Position numbers and translations under genes: made by a program
Origin: Acidobacteriaceae bacterium UBA1307
Lineage (GTDB): Bacteria > Acidobacteriota > Terriglobia > Terriglobales > Acidobacteriaceae
DNA: 61,773 nt
Assembly: GCA_002307235.1 (NCBI GenBank)
Contig: DBTV01000017.1
Location: forward strand, 3,192 to 64,964
Direction of reading: 5' to 3'
Part shown: positions 43,195 through 53,501 of the stretch, piece by piece
Position numbering within the stretch: the first letter of the stretch is position 1
Layout of the letters: each line of letters opens with the position of its first letter
Notes under the pieces: generated by a model
Seen by the model: the letters and a program-made list of their open reading frames with translations, nothing else
The model's database searches: none
Told to the model about the DNA's origin: nothing

Positions 43195-44614
43195 GTCCTT
43201 TTTTCATTCCTTCCACCGCAGGATGCGGCATCTTCATGGCCGTATGCGCAGGCGTCTTCATCTCCGAGAGAACGACCTGCAGGGAGTTGAGCAGATTGCT
43301 GGCCCAGAAGCGGCCTTCGTCGGTGAGATGAAATTCAGCAGCAGCCTCTTCGAGCAGTCCGGCCCCGTGCCACTGTGTGAGTAGCGGCAAAAGGCGCGTG
43401 GCCTCGGAGGTGATCTCATCGAGTCGGACATGGCCGGCCTCAATACCGCCTTGCAGGTGTTGACGCCAGGCAAACTCCGGCTCCATGGCGCGCATCATCA
43501 TCAGCAGCGGTTTGCGCCCTGCATGGATGGCCTGATGGTAGGCATCGAGCGCGCGCAGGTTCATCCACGCATAACCGTTGAGTGAACCACCGCCCCCAGC
43601 CCCCAAGGCCACGCAGTCCGCACCCTGTTTGATGGCCGTGTTGTAGCGGTTGCGTTCGCGTGCGGTGCGTGCCCAATGGCTGTTGCTGATCTGTCGCCAG
43701 CCTGCCTCGCGAAAAAAATCGCAGCCGATGCGATAGAGATCGCGGCATTCGAGATAGCTGGGAATGGTGGCGTTGCCGCTTGCGACGGCCTGGCCGAGCG
43801 CGGTCGTCGGGAAGAGGTTGAGCGCGTAAAGATCGATGCCGTCGAGGCCGATCTCGCGGGCTTGCCGCAGATCACGCATCCAGTTTTCGGCGTTCTGCCC
43901 GGGGAGTCCGAAGAGAAGATCACAGACCACGGTGACACGATCACGACGGCAGAGATCTTCGAGGAAGCGTACGGCCTTGAGCCCATCGGAGGTGCGTCCC
44001 ATTTGTCGGCGAATCTCGGTCTGGAAGCTCTGGATGCCGATGGAAAACCGATTGGCGCCGGCATCAATGCAGGCGTTGATGCGTTCATCATCAAAGCCGA
44101 GGATGCGGCCCTCGATGGTGATTTCGCAGTCAGAGGCCAGAGGCAGCCGCGTGCGCAGCATGGTCAGAAGTCGAGCAAGGTCGGCGGCGCTGAGCGCTGT
44201 TGGCGTGCCGCCGCCAAAGTAAATGGCCTCGACCGGTGTTGACTGCATCAGTGGGCTGTCAGCATCGAGTTCGATTTCATGCAGAAGGTCTTCCGTATAT
44301 TTTTCGCACGCCGTGGCCTCGTAGCGATTCTGGTAGAAACCACAAAAAGCGCAGTGCGTGCTGCAAAAAGGAACATGCAGATAGAGCAGTCGTGAACGCG
44401 GTGGCAGGGCCTGCACACGCAGACGCTGCCAGGTGGCGTCCGTCTGCTCGCGTGGTACTGGCATGCTGCCGCTCCACGGCATCGTTGCGTGACGCTCGGC
44501 AAACGGTTGCGGACCCGGTTGGGCAAAGTGGGAAGAAAAATCAATCTCTGGCAAATTTGCATCCCTCATTCCAGCGTGATGCACCGGAATCGTTGTCTTC
44601 ACAAGAGAAGACAT
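43169..44614 (-). CDS. hutW: Heme-degradation radical SAM methyltransferase HutW/ChuW
   Basis: 481 residues (ATG 44614; ATG 44569 is possible, and neither has a good ribosome site). The radical-SAM cluster motif CSTHCAFC is near residue 85, followed by EAIYFGGGTPTALS, IEGRILGFDDERI, RFSIGIQSFQTEIRRQMGR and DLLFGLPGQ, in the HemN-like fold. ChuW-type enzymes open the heme ring without oxygen, releasing iron and yielding anaerobilin. Pairing with HutX makes the ChuW/HutW assignment firm compared with HemN or HemW. Confidence 0.92.
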   Translation of the reverse strand: MSSLVKTTIPVHHAGMRDANLPEIDFSSHFAQPGPQPFAERHATMPWSGSMPVPREQTDATWQRLRVQALPPRSRLLYLHVPFCSTHCAFCGFYQNRYEATACEKYTEDLLHEIELDADSPLMQSTPVEAIYFGGGTPTALSAADLARLLTMLRTRLPLASDCEITIEGRILGFDDERINACIDAGANRFSIGIQSFQTEIRRQMGRTSDGLKAVRFLEDLCRRDRVTVVCDLLFGLPGQNAENWMRDLRQAREIGLDGIDLYALNLFPTTALGQAVASGNATIPSYLECRDLYRIGCDFFREAGWRQISNSHWARTARERNRYNTAIKQGADCVALGAGGGGSLNGYAWMNLRALDAYHQAIHAGRKPLLMMMRAMEPEFAWRQHLQGGIEAGHVRLDEITSEATRLLPLLTQWHGAGLLEEAAAEFHLTDEGRFWASNLLNSLQVVLSEMKTPAHTAMKMPHPAVEGMKKGHGSLVHFG

Positions 44615-44991
44615 CAGACAGAAGAATTTGTCAGGGATGAAACAGCGTCATAGTTCCGGTCATGATCCTCATGACCATGCAGGAAGAGCGATGTTTACGC
44701 GTTCTCCGCAATTCCACAGGGCGTTGCATCCATCGGTACATTCGGTGTATAAACGAAAGCATGTTGCTGTATTGCGTGCAGCTTGGTTGTTGTCGCTCGT
44801 AGTTTCGCCAGAAACTGCTGGAGCGACGCGCGGAAATTGAAATCCGCGCCCTGCGCAAAAGCTCTCCTAAAATTTCCTAATCTTGTCTAGGCTCTCCTGC
44901 CCATGCTTGCGATCAACTCGCTTGCAGTAACGGCACCGCTTAAAATTGGCTGATCGAATGCGCATGCCTCCGACCTGAAAGGACGCGAAGA
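44615..44991. other. 377-bp divergent region between hutW and the M28 peptidase
   Basis: No gene is seen. It contains the palindrome GGTCATGA-TCC-TCATGACC at 44658-44676 close to hutW, a GCGCGGA...TCCGCGC hairpin at 44828-44849, and at 44907-44923 TTGCGATCAACTCGCTT, a 10/12 match to the TTGCGA-N5-TCGCAA repeat found at fur and the sigma gene. Confidence 0.5.
44658..44676. promoter_or_regulatory. Palindrome upstream of hutW, candidate operator
   Basis: Eight-base perfect arms (GGTCATGA / TCATGACC) around TCC, 44-62 bp upstream of the hutW start. The position fits a repressor site for the leftward hutWX operon. The sequence is unlike the TTGCGA repeat, so a different regulator is implied. Confidence 0.45.
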
Positions 44992-47221
44992 ATGAAAAGT
45001 TTGCCCTTTGTGCTTGCACTGTATGCCAGCACCGCTTTTGCCCTCGAGAACGGCCAGCCAGCATTGCATGGCTACCAGCCGGAACATGCAGCAACCGAGA
45101 TCCAGTGGGAGCAGAAGTTTCGCGCTCTGCCCGATGCCGCTCGCATTCGGGAGTATGCCCGGCACCTGTCCGCGCGTCCGCACCATGTTGGCTCGCCTTA
45201 CGACAAGGAGAACGCCGAGTGGCTGGTTGAGCAACTACGCTCCTTTGGCCTTGATGCCAAGATCGAGACCTTCGATGCCTTGTTTCCCACGCCCAAAGTG
45301 CGCAAGCTGGAACTGCTGGGGCCGAACAAGTATGTTGCCAAGCTCGATGAAAAAGTATTGAAAGATGATCCCACCACGGCACAGAAGTCGGAACAATTGC
45401 CGACCTATCTTGCGTATGCGCGGGACGGAGATGTGACGGGACGCGTCGTTTATGCCAACTACGGTACGCCAGAGGATTATCGCGTCCTTGAAGAGCGCGG
45501 CATCTCGGTAAAAGGCGCAATCGTACTGGTGCGCTACGGCGCCAACTTTCGCAGCGTGAAGCCGCGCGTGGCCGCTGAACACGGTGCGATAGGCGTCTTG
45601 CTCTTCTCTGATCCTCGTGACGATGGTTATGCGCGAGGCGACACCTATCCGAAGGGACCAACGGCCGGCCGACGGCGTGCAGCGTGGAACCGTCAACGAC
45701 GCGCCGATTCAGGTAGGCGATCCGCAAACGCCCGGCTATGGCGCGGTTCCCGGAGCCAAGCTGGTTCCGCTCGATCAGTTGACGGTGCTGACAAAGGTTC
45801 CCACGTTGCCCATCTCCTACGAAGATGCGCTGCCATTTTTGCAGGCCATTGAGGGCGAGATAGCACCGGAGTCCTGGCGTGGAGCGCTGCCTGTGCCTTA
45901 CAAAACCGGCATCAGCACGGCGGAGGCGCATCTGGTTCTCGCTTCCAACTGGGGCCGCAAGCCGCTCTATGATGTGATCGCAAAAATTCCCGGCTCGGAG
46001 TTTCCGGATCAGTGGGTGATTCGCGGCAACCATCATGACGCCTGGGTCAATGGCGCCGCGGACCCGGTCTCGGGCACCAGTCCTGAACTTGAAGAGGGCC
46101 GCGCATTGGGTGAGTTGCTCAAGCAGGGATGGCGCCCGAAGCGCACGATCATTTACGCCATCTGGGACGGCGAAGAACAGGGCCTGCTTGGTTCAACCGA
46201 GTGGGTTGAGACGCACGCGGAGGAATTGCGCCAGCACGCTGTTGCCTACATCAATACCGATGGCAATGGACGCGGATTTCTAGGTGCGGCCGGATCGCAT
46301 TCGCTCGAACATGCCGTTAATGAAGTCGCGAAGGAGATCGTCGATCCCGAGACACAGCTTTCGGTCTGGAAGCGCAAACAGTTGGCGGAGATCGCGCAGG
46401 CCAAAGCCGATCAGCGTGCAGAACTGCGCACGCGTCCCGACTTGCGCATCGGTGCGCTCGGCACGGGCTCAGATTACACCGCCTTCCTCGATCATCTGGG
46501 CATCGCAAGTCTCAATCTCGGCTATGGCGGCGAGGATGAAGGCGGCCAGTACCACTCGATTTATGACGACTTCAAGTGGTACACGCAGTTTGAAGACACG
46601 GACTTTGTCTACGGTCGGGCACTTGCGCAAACCGCTGGCACGCTCGTGCTGCGGCTGGCCAATGCGGACGTGATTCCCTTCAAGTACAGAAACTTTGCGG
46701 ATACGGTTTCCGGATACGTCAGTGAAGTGAAGAAGCTGGCCGAGGCGCAGCGCGCTGAACTCAAGGAGCACAACACGCAGGTCAACGAAGGCGTCTACAC
46801 GGCTTTGCATGATCCCAAGAAACATCGCGAAGCAGCCAGGATCGAGGCATTGCCGCCGTATTTCAACTTTGCTCTGCTGGATCAGGCGTCGGAGAACTTG
46901 AATGCCGCGGCTGCTGCCTTTGACAAAGCCTATGATCGCTACGTGGCGAGCGGGCGCACCGACGTCAATGCGCAGTTGCTGCAGATTGATCGGGCGCAGA
47001 TCGACGAAAAGGGACTTCCGGGGCGTCCCTGGTATCAGAACCTGATCTACGCGCCAGGCCTGTACAGCGGTTACGGCGTCAAGACCCTTCCTCTGGTTCG
47101 CGAAGGCATCGAACTGAAGCAATGGAGCGATGTGGATGCCGCGATTGTGCGCACATCGAATGCCATCGAGCGCGAAGTGGATCAATTGAAGAAGGCCACG
47201 CAGATTCTCGAGAGTAAATAG
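44992..47221 (+). pseudogene. M28 peptidase (glutamate carboxypeptidase II-like), frameshifted
   Basis: Two overlapping frames together give a full-length protein of about 740 residues. The first frame (from ATG 44992: signal peptide, then EYARHLSARPHHVGSPYDKENAEWL and the protease-associated domain up to GARGDTYPKGP-like DGYARGDTYPKGP near 45660) is continued by a second frame (RPADGVQRGTVNDAP ... to 47221). The second frame holds the zinc-peptidase core RGNHHDAWVNGAADPVSG, IWDGEEQGLLGSTEW, NTDGNGRG, YHSIYDDFKWY and a transferrin-receptor-like dimerisation domain. The shift falls at 45655-45675 (a 2-base loss or 1-base gain). Both halves are well preserved. It is either a recent mutation or a sequence error. 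Confidence 0.85.
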
Positions 47222-47233
47222 TCCTACGTTACC

Positions 47234-47266
47234 GGCAGGTTCTATGCAAGAATCTGCCATTTTTTT
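47234..47266 (+). terminator. Intrinsic terminator after the M28 peptidase
   Basis: GGCAGGTTCT (47234-47243) pairs with AGAATCTGCC (47249-47258), 10 bp with one wobble, followed by A and a run of seven T's. It separates the peptidase transcript from the following receptor gene. Confidence 0.85.
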
Positions 47267-47389
47267 AACTCTACTTTCGACACTCTGGCTCGCATTTTTT
47301 GCGCGAGGGGATGATTCTGAACCCGTGTCCGGTTTCAGTTGACATCCCTCCGTTTTTCACCCTGGTCCGTAACAGATAAGGACTTATTT

Positions 47390-50300
47390 ATGATGAAATG
47401 GAAGATATTTTTAGCTATCGGCTTTGTCGTTAGCCTTCTTGTCGTATTGAACTCTGCCAGTGCACAAAATATTGCGTCGACGCTGCGGGGTACGGTGCGT
47501 GATCGTCAGGGGGCAGTGATCAGCGGCGCCAATGTTACGGTGCTCAATCCCGCCACGGGCGTAAAGCGTACGGCGGTCACCAATAAATCTGGTGATTATG
47601 TCGTGCCGCAGCTTCCGGCATCGACTTATACCGTACAGATTCAGGCGGCAGGATTCCAGTCGAATAATTTTACCGGCGTTGTTTTGAACGTCCAGCAGGA
47701 GGCGCGCGTTGACGCAGCGCTTAGTGTCGGTTCGGTTGTGGAAGAGGTGGAGGTTACCTCGACCGGCATCCTTCTGCAAACGGAAAACTCCGTCAATGGA
47801 ACGCTGATCGACAGTCAGAGACTTGAGCAGTTGCCGAGCAACGGTCGCAACTTCTGGCAGTTAGCACAGTTGAATCCGAACGTTGCACCCACTGCGCAGG
47901 GCGACTCGCTCGCCAATCGCGGAGGCTTTGTCGTCGCGGGCGTCATCTCATCGAATAACAACTATTTGCTGGACGGTTCCGATGATACCGACTGGACGAC
48001 AGGTCAGCCGACGGTGCGGCCATCGCTCGATGCGATTCAGGAATTTCGTATCGTGTCGGGTGAGGCTCCGGCGGAGTTCGGACGCAAGAACGGAGGTCAG
48101 ATCGTTCTGACGACGCGCTCGGGAACGAATAACTTCCATGGCAGCGCTTATGTCTTCTATCGCAACGCCAAGATCAACGCGCCACAGTACAACTTCACGA
48201 CGACGGCGCTTCCGTCAGCGTCGGGCCAAACCAAGCAACTCGGTGGGTCGCTCGGCGGGCCGATTCGCAAGCAGAAGACCTTCTTCTTTGCAGCCTTTGA
48301 AGCGCAGCGTCAGGCGGCGGACCCGGCCGTAAGCGGCACATCACCCTTCGACGCATGGAAGGGCAGCACGTATACTTCGGATGGCAATGCGCTGTTCACC
48401 TCGAAGATTCTTGATCCCACGACGGGTGTGGCATTTGCCACCAACGGCGCGGGACAGTATGTGGTGCCTGCAGCGCGCATCTCTTCGGCCAGCAAGTTGC
48501 TGTTGAAATATTTTCCGACCGCAACGACACAGACTTCCGGCACGGTTGGCGTATTCGCCAATCAAAAGCTGAACATTGCCGACGAGAACCAGGGCAGTTT
48601 CCGCATCGATCACGCGCTTACGTCGCGCGATTCGCTCAGTGGCACATACACGCTTCTGCAAGGCCATGACGCTGGCACCATCGGTGACATTGTGGTTGCC
48701 AACAGCGTGGTGCCTGGTTTTGGTGGCGACGGTTACCACCTCTATCAGCACGGAGCGATCTCGGAGTTGCACACCTTCAGCCCGACGCTGCTGAACGAAT
48801 TCCGCGTCGGCTTTAATCGCATGGATGCCAACTATGGCAATCAGGATCAGTCGGAAGGCAACGTGGTTGCGGCTCTCGGCCTTCCGCAGGGCGGCAATTA
48901 CATGCAGTTGCCCACCAACGGCAACACCGGCGTTCCGGCAATTTCCATCACCGGCATCAGTGCGATCGGCGCAAGCAACAATCCACAGTGGCGTGGCGAC
49001 AACATTGTGCAAGTTGCCGACTCAGTTACCTGGATCGCGGGCAATCACACTCTCAAGGCCGGACTGGATGTGCTGCGGTTCTTCAAGGACGCCATCTTTG
49101 AAACCACCGGTCGCGGCTTGTTCTCTTTCGGCGGTCAATACACGGGCGGTCTCGGCAACACACAGAATGCCTTCGCAGACTTTTTGCTCGGCTACATTAC
49201 CTCCGATTCCTATGGCTCTGGCAACATCAACTGGAACCCCGGGCAACTGACTGGATCAGCCTTTGTGCAGGATGAGTGGAAGCTGAACCACTCTCTCACG
49301 CTCAACTATGGCCTTCGCTGGGAGTACACCGGCACCGTGCGCGACGACCAGATCGATCGCTTCGATGCGACGAACAACCGGATTCTTACCGGCAGCGGTC
49401 CGATCTATACGCTTGACAAAACGACGGGCTTGCTGTAGCAGTCGGGAACCGGGGCGACCTTTCACAACCTCTGGTCTGCACCGAAAAAGAACTTTGCTCC
49501 GCGCGTTGGCTTTGCCTATCGACTCTTCGGCAAGCAGGAAACCGTGCTGCGTGGCGGCTATGGCATCTACTACGGCATTCCTCAGATGCAAACCTGGTAT
49601 CCTGCGACGGGACTTGGAACACCCTTCACGCTGACCAAATCCTTTACCGCTCCCACGCCTGGCTCGAATGGCATTACAACCAATCCTTACCTGCTGGGCG
49701 CGACGGCCTTTGGTACCACGGGAACGCAGACGTTGAACAGTGTTTCAATCTACAGCGCGAATCCGAAGATACGGACTCTCTACACGCAGCAATATAGCTT
49801 CGGCATTCAGCATAACTTCCCCAAGGTCGCGCTCGTCGAGGTGAACTATCAGGGGTCACGCACCATTCATAACGTCAGCACGCAAAATATCAACCTGCCT
49901 ACTCTGGCTACGCGCACCGCGAATCCTTCTTCAACGGTCAACGCGCTGCGCCCGTACAACAGCGTCGGATCGTTGTCGCGGTGGGCTGGCGTCAGCTACT
50001 ATAGTGACGGTTTCTCATCGAACTACAACAGCCTGTTGTTGCGCGCAGAACGCAGGCTGAAGAGCGGCTTGAACTTCCAGACCTATCTGGTATGGAGCAA
50101 GTCTCTCGAAGTCTCAAGCCTGCAGAATCCCTCTGAATTCGCATCGAACTATGGACCTTCATCGTTTGATCAGAAGCTGCGTTCGGTCACTACCGGTCAA
50201 TATGATCTGCCTCTGGGACGCGGTCATCGTTGGCTGGGGAATCTGAATCCGATTGCTAACGCCATCGTGAACAACTGGCAGGCGGCCACCATCGTTACCT

Positions 50301-50830
50301 TCCAGAGTGGACGGCCTGTGAGTACGAGCACGACCGACTCGCTCGCCTCCTACACGGGAACCAGCGATCGCGCCTTCGTGGTTGCCGGTGCCAATCCAAA
50401 TGCTGCAAAGGATGGCAATACCGGCCTCAAGACCCACACCTGGAAGAACTGGTTCAATACCGCCGCGTATCGTTCCAACGATCCTAGCAACGGAACTAAC
50501 TACACAAAGTATTCCGCTACCGGATACACCTTCAACTACGGCACGGCGAGTTATAACAGCGTGCGCGGCCCCGGCTTGCAGGACGTGGACATCACGCTCA
50601 TCAAGCGCGTGCGCTTTGCCAATCAGCAGTCGGTGGAATTTCGCGCTGACACCTTCAACGTCCTCAATCACCCCAACTTCAACAACCCGTCTGCAGCCTA
50701 TGGCGGCTCAACAGGAACCGGAATTATGCAAGGCACAACCGCGGCGATTACCTCAACGGTGAACGCCTCAGTACCGACGGCAACCGGCGGTCCTCGCCTG
50801 TTCCAGTTCGCACTGCGCTATGCCTTCTGA
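47390..50830 (+). pseudogene. Oar-like TonB-dependent receptor interrupted by one in-frame amber codon
   Basis: ATG 47390 (AAGGA 8 nt upstream) opens a 1147-codon frame with a single TAG at 49436-49438 (codon 683); the same frame then runs on for 464 codons to 50830 with clear barrel sequence. The N-terminal signal peptide is followed by a carboxypeptidase-regulatory-like domain (STLRGTVRDRQGAVISGANVTV), then the plug (LPSNGRNFWQLAQLNPNV ... VVAGVISSNNNYLLDGSDD) and the barrel, ending FQFALRYAF. The context TTG CTG TAG CAG suggests a CAG-to-TAG (Gln to stop) transition. Truncation would remove the second half of the barrel. Read-through, a nonsense mutation and a base-call error are all possible. 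Confidence 0.88.
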
Positions 50831-51181
50831 TGCTGCATGAACGAAAAGGCCGGACACCATTGCGGTGTCCGGCCTTTTCTTGTGTCAACAGGGAATCAGT
50901 CGGCAGCAGAGAGAAGAATTACCGAAACGGGCCAAGCCTTCGAGGTGGTTGCTCTCTGTCACCGCTGCCCGCATCTCTGCCGACGTTTGCGCCAGCGCGT
51001 TCCGTATCGAAGAAACATCCGGAGCTTCCAGCGCATCATTCCTGAACTTATGCCCTGGAACTTCGCAGAATCTCGGATCTATCCTGTCTGATCCCAAGTG
51101 CCCACTTAAAATACATGGACACTTGAGATTCCGACTCTTCTATTTGCCTTTTGGCAATATAGCCTGCGGATGATGCTTACT
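50831..51181. other. 351-bp region after the receptor: terminator plus no clear gene
   Basis: The first 50 bp hold the terminator (50843-50882). The rest has an open frame of 70 codons on the minus strand (50885-51097) with no ribosome site and no homology that I recognise, so it is not called. The stretch next to 51181 is the 3' end of the OmpA-like gene transcript. Confidence 0.5.
50843..50882. terminator. Bidirectional intrinsic terminator
   Basis: GAAAAGGCCGGACACC (50843-50858), loop ATTGC, GGTGTCCGGCCTTTTC (50864-50879): a perfect 16-bp stem with A's on the left and T's on the right, 12 bp after the receptor stop. Confidence 0.92.
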
Positions 51182-52975
51182 TCATTTTTTGGACCGACCG
51201 TGCTTCGTGGCACGTGTATGCTTCGTAGATGCTGCGGCTTTCTCGTCCAGAAGAGTGATTGCATCCTGGGCATTGAATGGATACAGCTTTACAGATTGTT
51301 GCCCTGTTGTGGTCAGCGTAATGTCAACGCGCCGATTCTGAGCTAGAACAATCTTCGTCAGGTCGTGCAGAATCCTTTGCCGTTCGCTGTCGGTCAGATC
51401 GGGATTCTTTTCAATGAGATCCTTGACCTCATCTTGGTTGAGTTGCTGATCTTCGCCGACGGCTCGTGTCTCGATTCGGCTTTCAGTGATGCCTTGTTCT
51501 GCCAGGAATTGCTTCACATGGTTTACACGACGTTCCGTGAGTGCCTGGTTGTACTCTGGCGTTCCGCGCACATCGGCATGGCCGGTGAGAATAAGGTGAG
51601 CTTCATGTTTGAGTGCGAGATATCCCTTGAAGTCCTCCGCAAGAGTCTTCAAGATCAGTTGCTGGCTCTCGACGAGGCCACCTTCAGGGTGTGTTGCTCT
51701 TGGCTGTGCGGTGGGGAAGAATACGCTGTGCAATGCCAGTCGAGCTTCAAGCCGCACCTGCTCGGGCGTTGGCTCTTGGTGTAAGGGTGTGATAGTCACG
51801 GTGGCGATTGCCGTCGCAACATTTCCCTTATCATCGACTACGTTGCAAGTAATCCCCACAGGGCCTGACGAAGCGCCCGTCGAGGAAAAGGTTGCAGTTG
51901 GGCCATTGCCGCTGATCGAACCAGACTGGGCCAAGTAGCTATAGGTGAGCGGCCGGTTCTGCGGGCTTACGCCAGTCGCAGTGATCGTACTGTTCTCACT
52001 GGGATTGATGGCATTGGGGCTCGCCGAGCAAGCGATCGTCGGAGGCTCATACGCTTTTACGGTAAAGCTGGAAGAGCAATGCGCAACTTCGCCGGGTTTA
52101 AGGCCGATCTTATCGCCCTTACCTTCGCTTACTTTGCCGGTTACCGTATGAATGCCGGGCGCAAGCGCCGAGGTTGCCACCGTTGCCGTTGCTCCGTCCC
52201 CCGTTACTCCTTCTCCGGACCAGGAGTAAACCACGAGTAACTTTGGATCAAGATTGCCGGCTGTCGCTGTTACCGTGACAGGGTCGCCGGGATAGATCAA
52301 CTCGGGGCTGATGGAGCAGGCCAAAGATACCGGCACTGGCGGCGCGAAGGAACCGATGCGAAAGACAACGCCGGCGCTCAAGCGGAGCATATTGAAATCG
52401 GCAATATCGTCCTGGCGGTTGAACTGGTAATCTGCCTGAAACAGACGAAGAGACAAATGGTGGTTAAACAATGGAGTGTTGTAGTCCAGTCCACCACCGC
52501 CTGTGGCCACCCAGCCCCACTGATTTTGATAGTAATAGCTACCAGCGCTTTCACCACCAATCAAAGCATGAACAAATGGCGTGAAGTAGGTGGTCGGGTA
52601 CCGCAGAATCAGACCCGCCGATCCCCCCTCGAAGTCGGTGCTCGTCGGATGGCCTTCGTTATTGTCGTTGTGATAGTCGCCCTCGATCTGCGCACCCACG
52701 TACTTGTTGAAGTAACGCGAAACGCTGCCAATGGCGCCGTATCGGATGCTCGTTCTGTCAAAGCTGTCAAACCCGTCGGATGCGACACGAGGCGAAAGAT
52801 AACTGAAACCAGCAAAGATGTCCCACTTGGAAGCGGCATTGCGAGACGCAGTGCTGTTCTCATATGCCTTGACATCAGGCTTGGTCGCATCCTGAGCTTC
52901 CAGGGCAATAGGGGCCATCCCAAGAATCGCCAAGGAAAGAATGGAGCTCACTGTTTTCGAATAGCTGAAATGCAT
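51182..52975 (-). CDS. OmpA-family outer-membrane protein with two Ig-like domains
   Basis: 597 residues; GGAGGA 7 nt before ATG 52975. The signal peptide is followed by a beta-barrel-like porin region (WDIFAGFSYLSPRVAS ... VGAQIEGDYHND ... LSAGVVFRIG, ~50-210). Two Ig-like segments come next, each starting with a CS motif (SLACSISPELIYPGDPVTVTA; TIACSASPNAINPSENSTITA). The C-terminal OmpA domain (HSVFFPTAQPR, LILTGHADVRGTPEYNQALTERRVNHVKQFL, NRRVDITL) has an unusual ~45-residue insert of acidic/helical sequence before the last strand and a basic tail. It likely bridges outer membrane and peptidoglycan. Confidence 0.88.
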   Translation of the reverse strand: MHFSYSKTVSSILSLAILGMAPIALEAQDATKPDVKAYENSTASRNAASKWDIFAGFSYLSPRVASDGFDSFDRTSIRYGAIGSVSRYFNKYVGAQIEGDYHNDNNEGHPTSTDFEGGSAGLILRYPTTYFTPFVHALIGGESAGSYYYQNQWGWVATGGGGLDYNTPLFNHHLSLRLFQADYQFNRQDDIADFNMLRLSAGVVFRIGSFAPPVPVSLACSISPELIYPGDPVTVTATAGNLDPKLLVVYSWSGEGVTGDGATATVATSALAPGIHTVTGKVSEGKGDKIGLKPGEVAHCSSSFTVKAYEPPTIACSASPNAINPSENSTITATGVSPQNRPLTYSYLAQSGSISGNGPTATFSSTGASSGPVGITCNVVDDKGNVATAIATVTITPLHQEPTPEQVRLEARLALHSVFFPTAQPRATHPEGGLVESQQLILKTLAEDFKGYLALKHEAHLILTGHADVRGTPEYNQALTERRVNHVKQFLAEQGITESRIETRAVGEDQQLNQDEVKDLIEKNPDLTDSERQRILHDLTKIVLAQNRRVDITLTTTGQQSVKLYPFNAQDAITLLDEKAAASTKHTRATKHGRSKK

Positions 52976-53501
52976 GCGTTTATCCTCCGTACGGAATCAG
53001 TTCCAATAGCAAATACACAAAGGCTGTTTGTTGGCGTAAACCAACTTAAGCTGCCTCGACTCTTCAGCGATTGAAGAATAGTAAGGCGCTTCGCCGTTCT
53101 AGCTAATATGCTCAACCTGCGCTTCATGAATAGAGAGACGGATCTACCCCGTCCCGCCAGAAACAATTTGAATCAATTGCAGATAGTAAGGCAGAAAAAC
53201 AAAACTCACTTCATGAATCCCCGAGCGAGAGAGTCATAGCCTACCTGAAATGTACGACTCGTCCTCTACTTGATCTGATCTATATTGGACAGAAGATAAG
53301 GCAAAATAAAACTTGCGTTGGCAGCAACCTTGATTGGTTGGCGACCGATGATGTACCTGCTTGGCTTGCTGCGTGAAGCTCAATTCTGTATCCACTTTCA
53401 TTTGAAGAAGGGAAGACTCTCATGCTGCACTCTCTCTCGAAACTGGATCTTGGAGAAGTTTTGGCAATTTTTATTCGTCATTAGCGCTTCCGCCTCCTGG
53501 C
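52976..53501. other. 526-bp intergenic region between NodT-type and OmpA-type genes
   Basis: No supported gene is found on either strand. It is AT-richer than the flanks. It includes the ribosome site of the OmpA-like gene (GGAGGA near 52988) and presumably its leftward promoter. GGCGAAGCGCC occurs near 53086-53096, but without the other blocks of the 57-nt motif. Confidence 0.5.

Noticed and set aside
44907..44923. Fur-box-like site as proof that the M28 peptidase is iron-regulated
   Set aside because: Two of twelve arm positions mismatch, and I see no good promoter around it, so it is only mentioned as a weak match.
50885..51097. 70-codon minus-strand frame with a helical-looking stretch (IRNALAQTSAEMRAAVTES)
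   Set aside because: No ribosome site and no family that I recognise. It could be a gene remnant, but the evidence is too thin.
53086..53096. GGCGAAGCGCC hairpin as a possible fourth copy of the 57-nt motif
   Set aside because: Only the hairpin core is present. The AGTCTTTT, GGAGATCGA and GGCTG blocks are missing, so it is probably chance.
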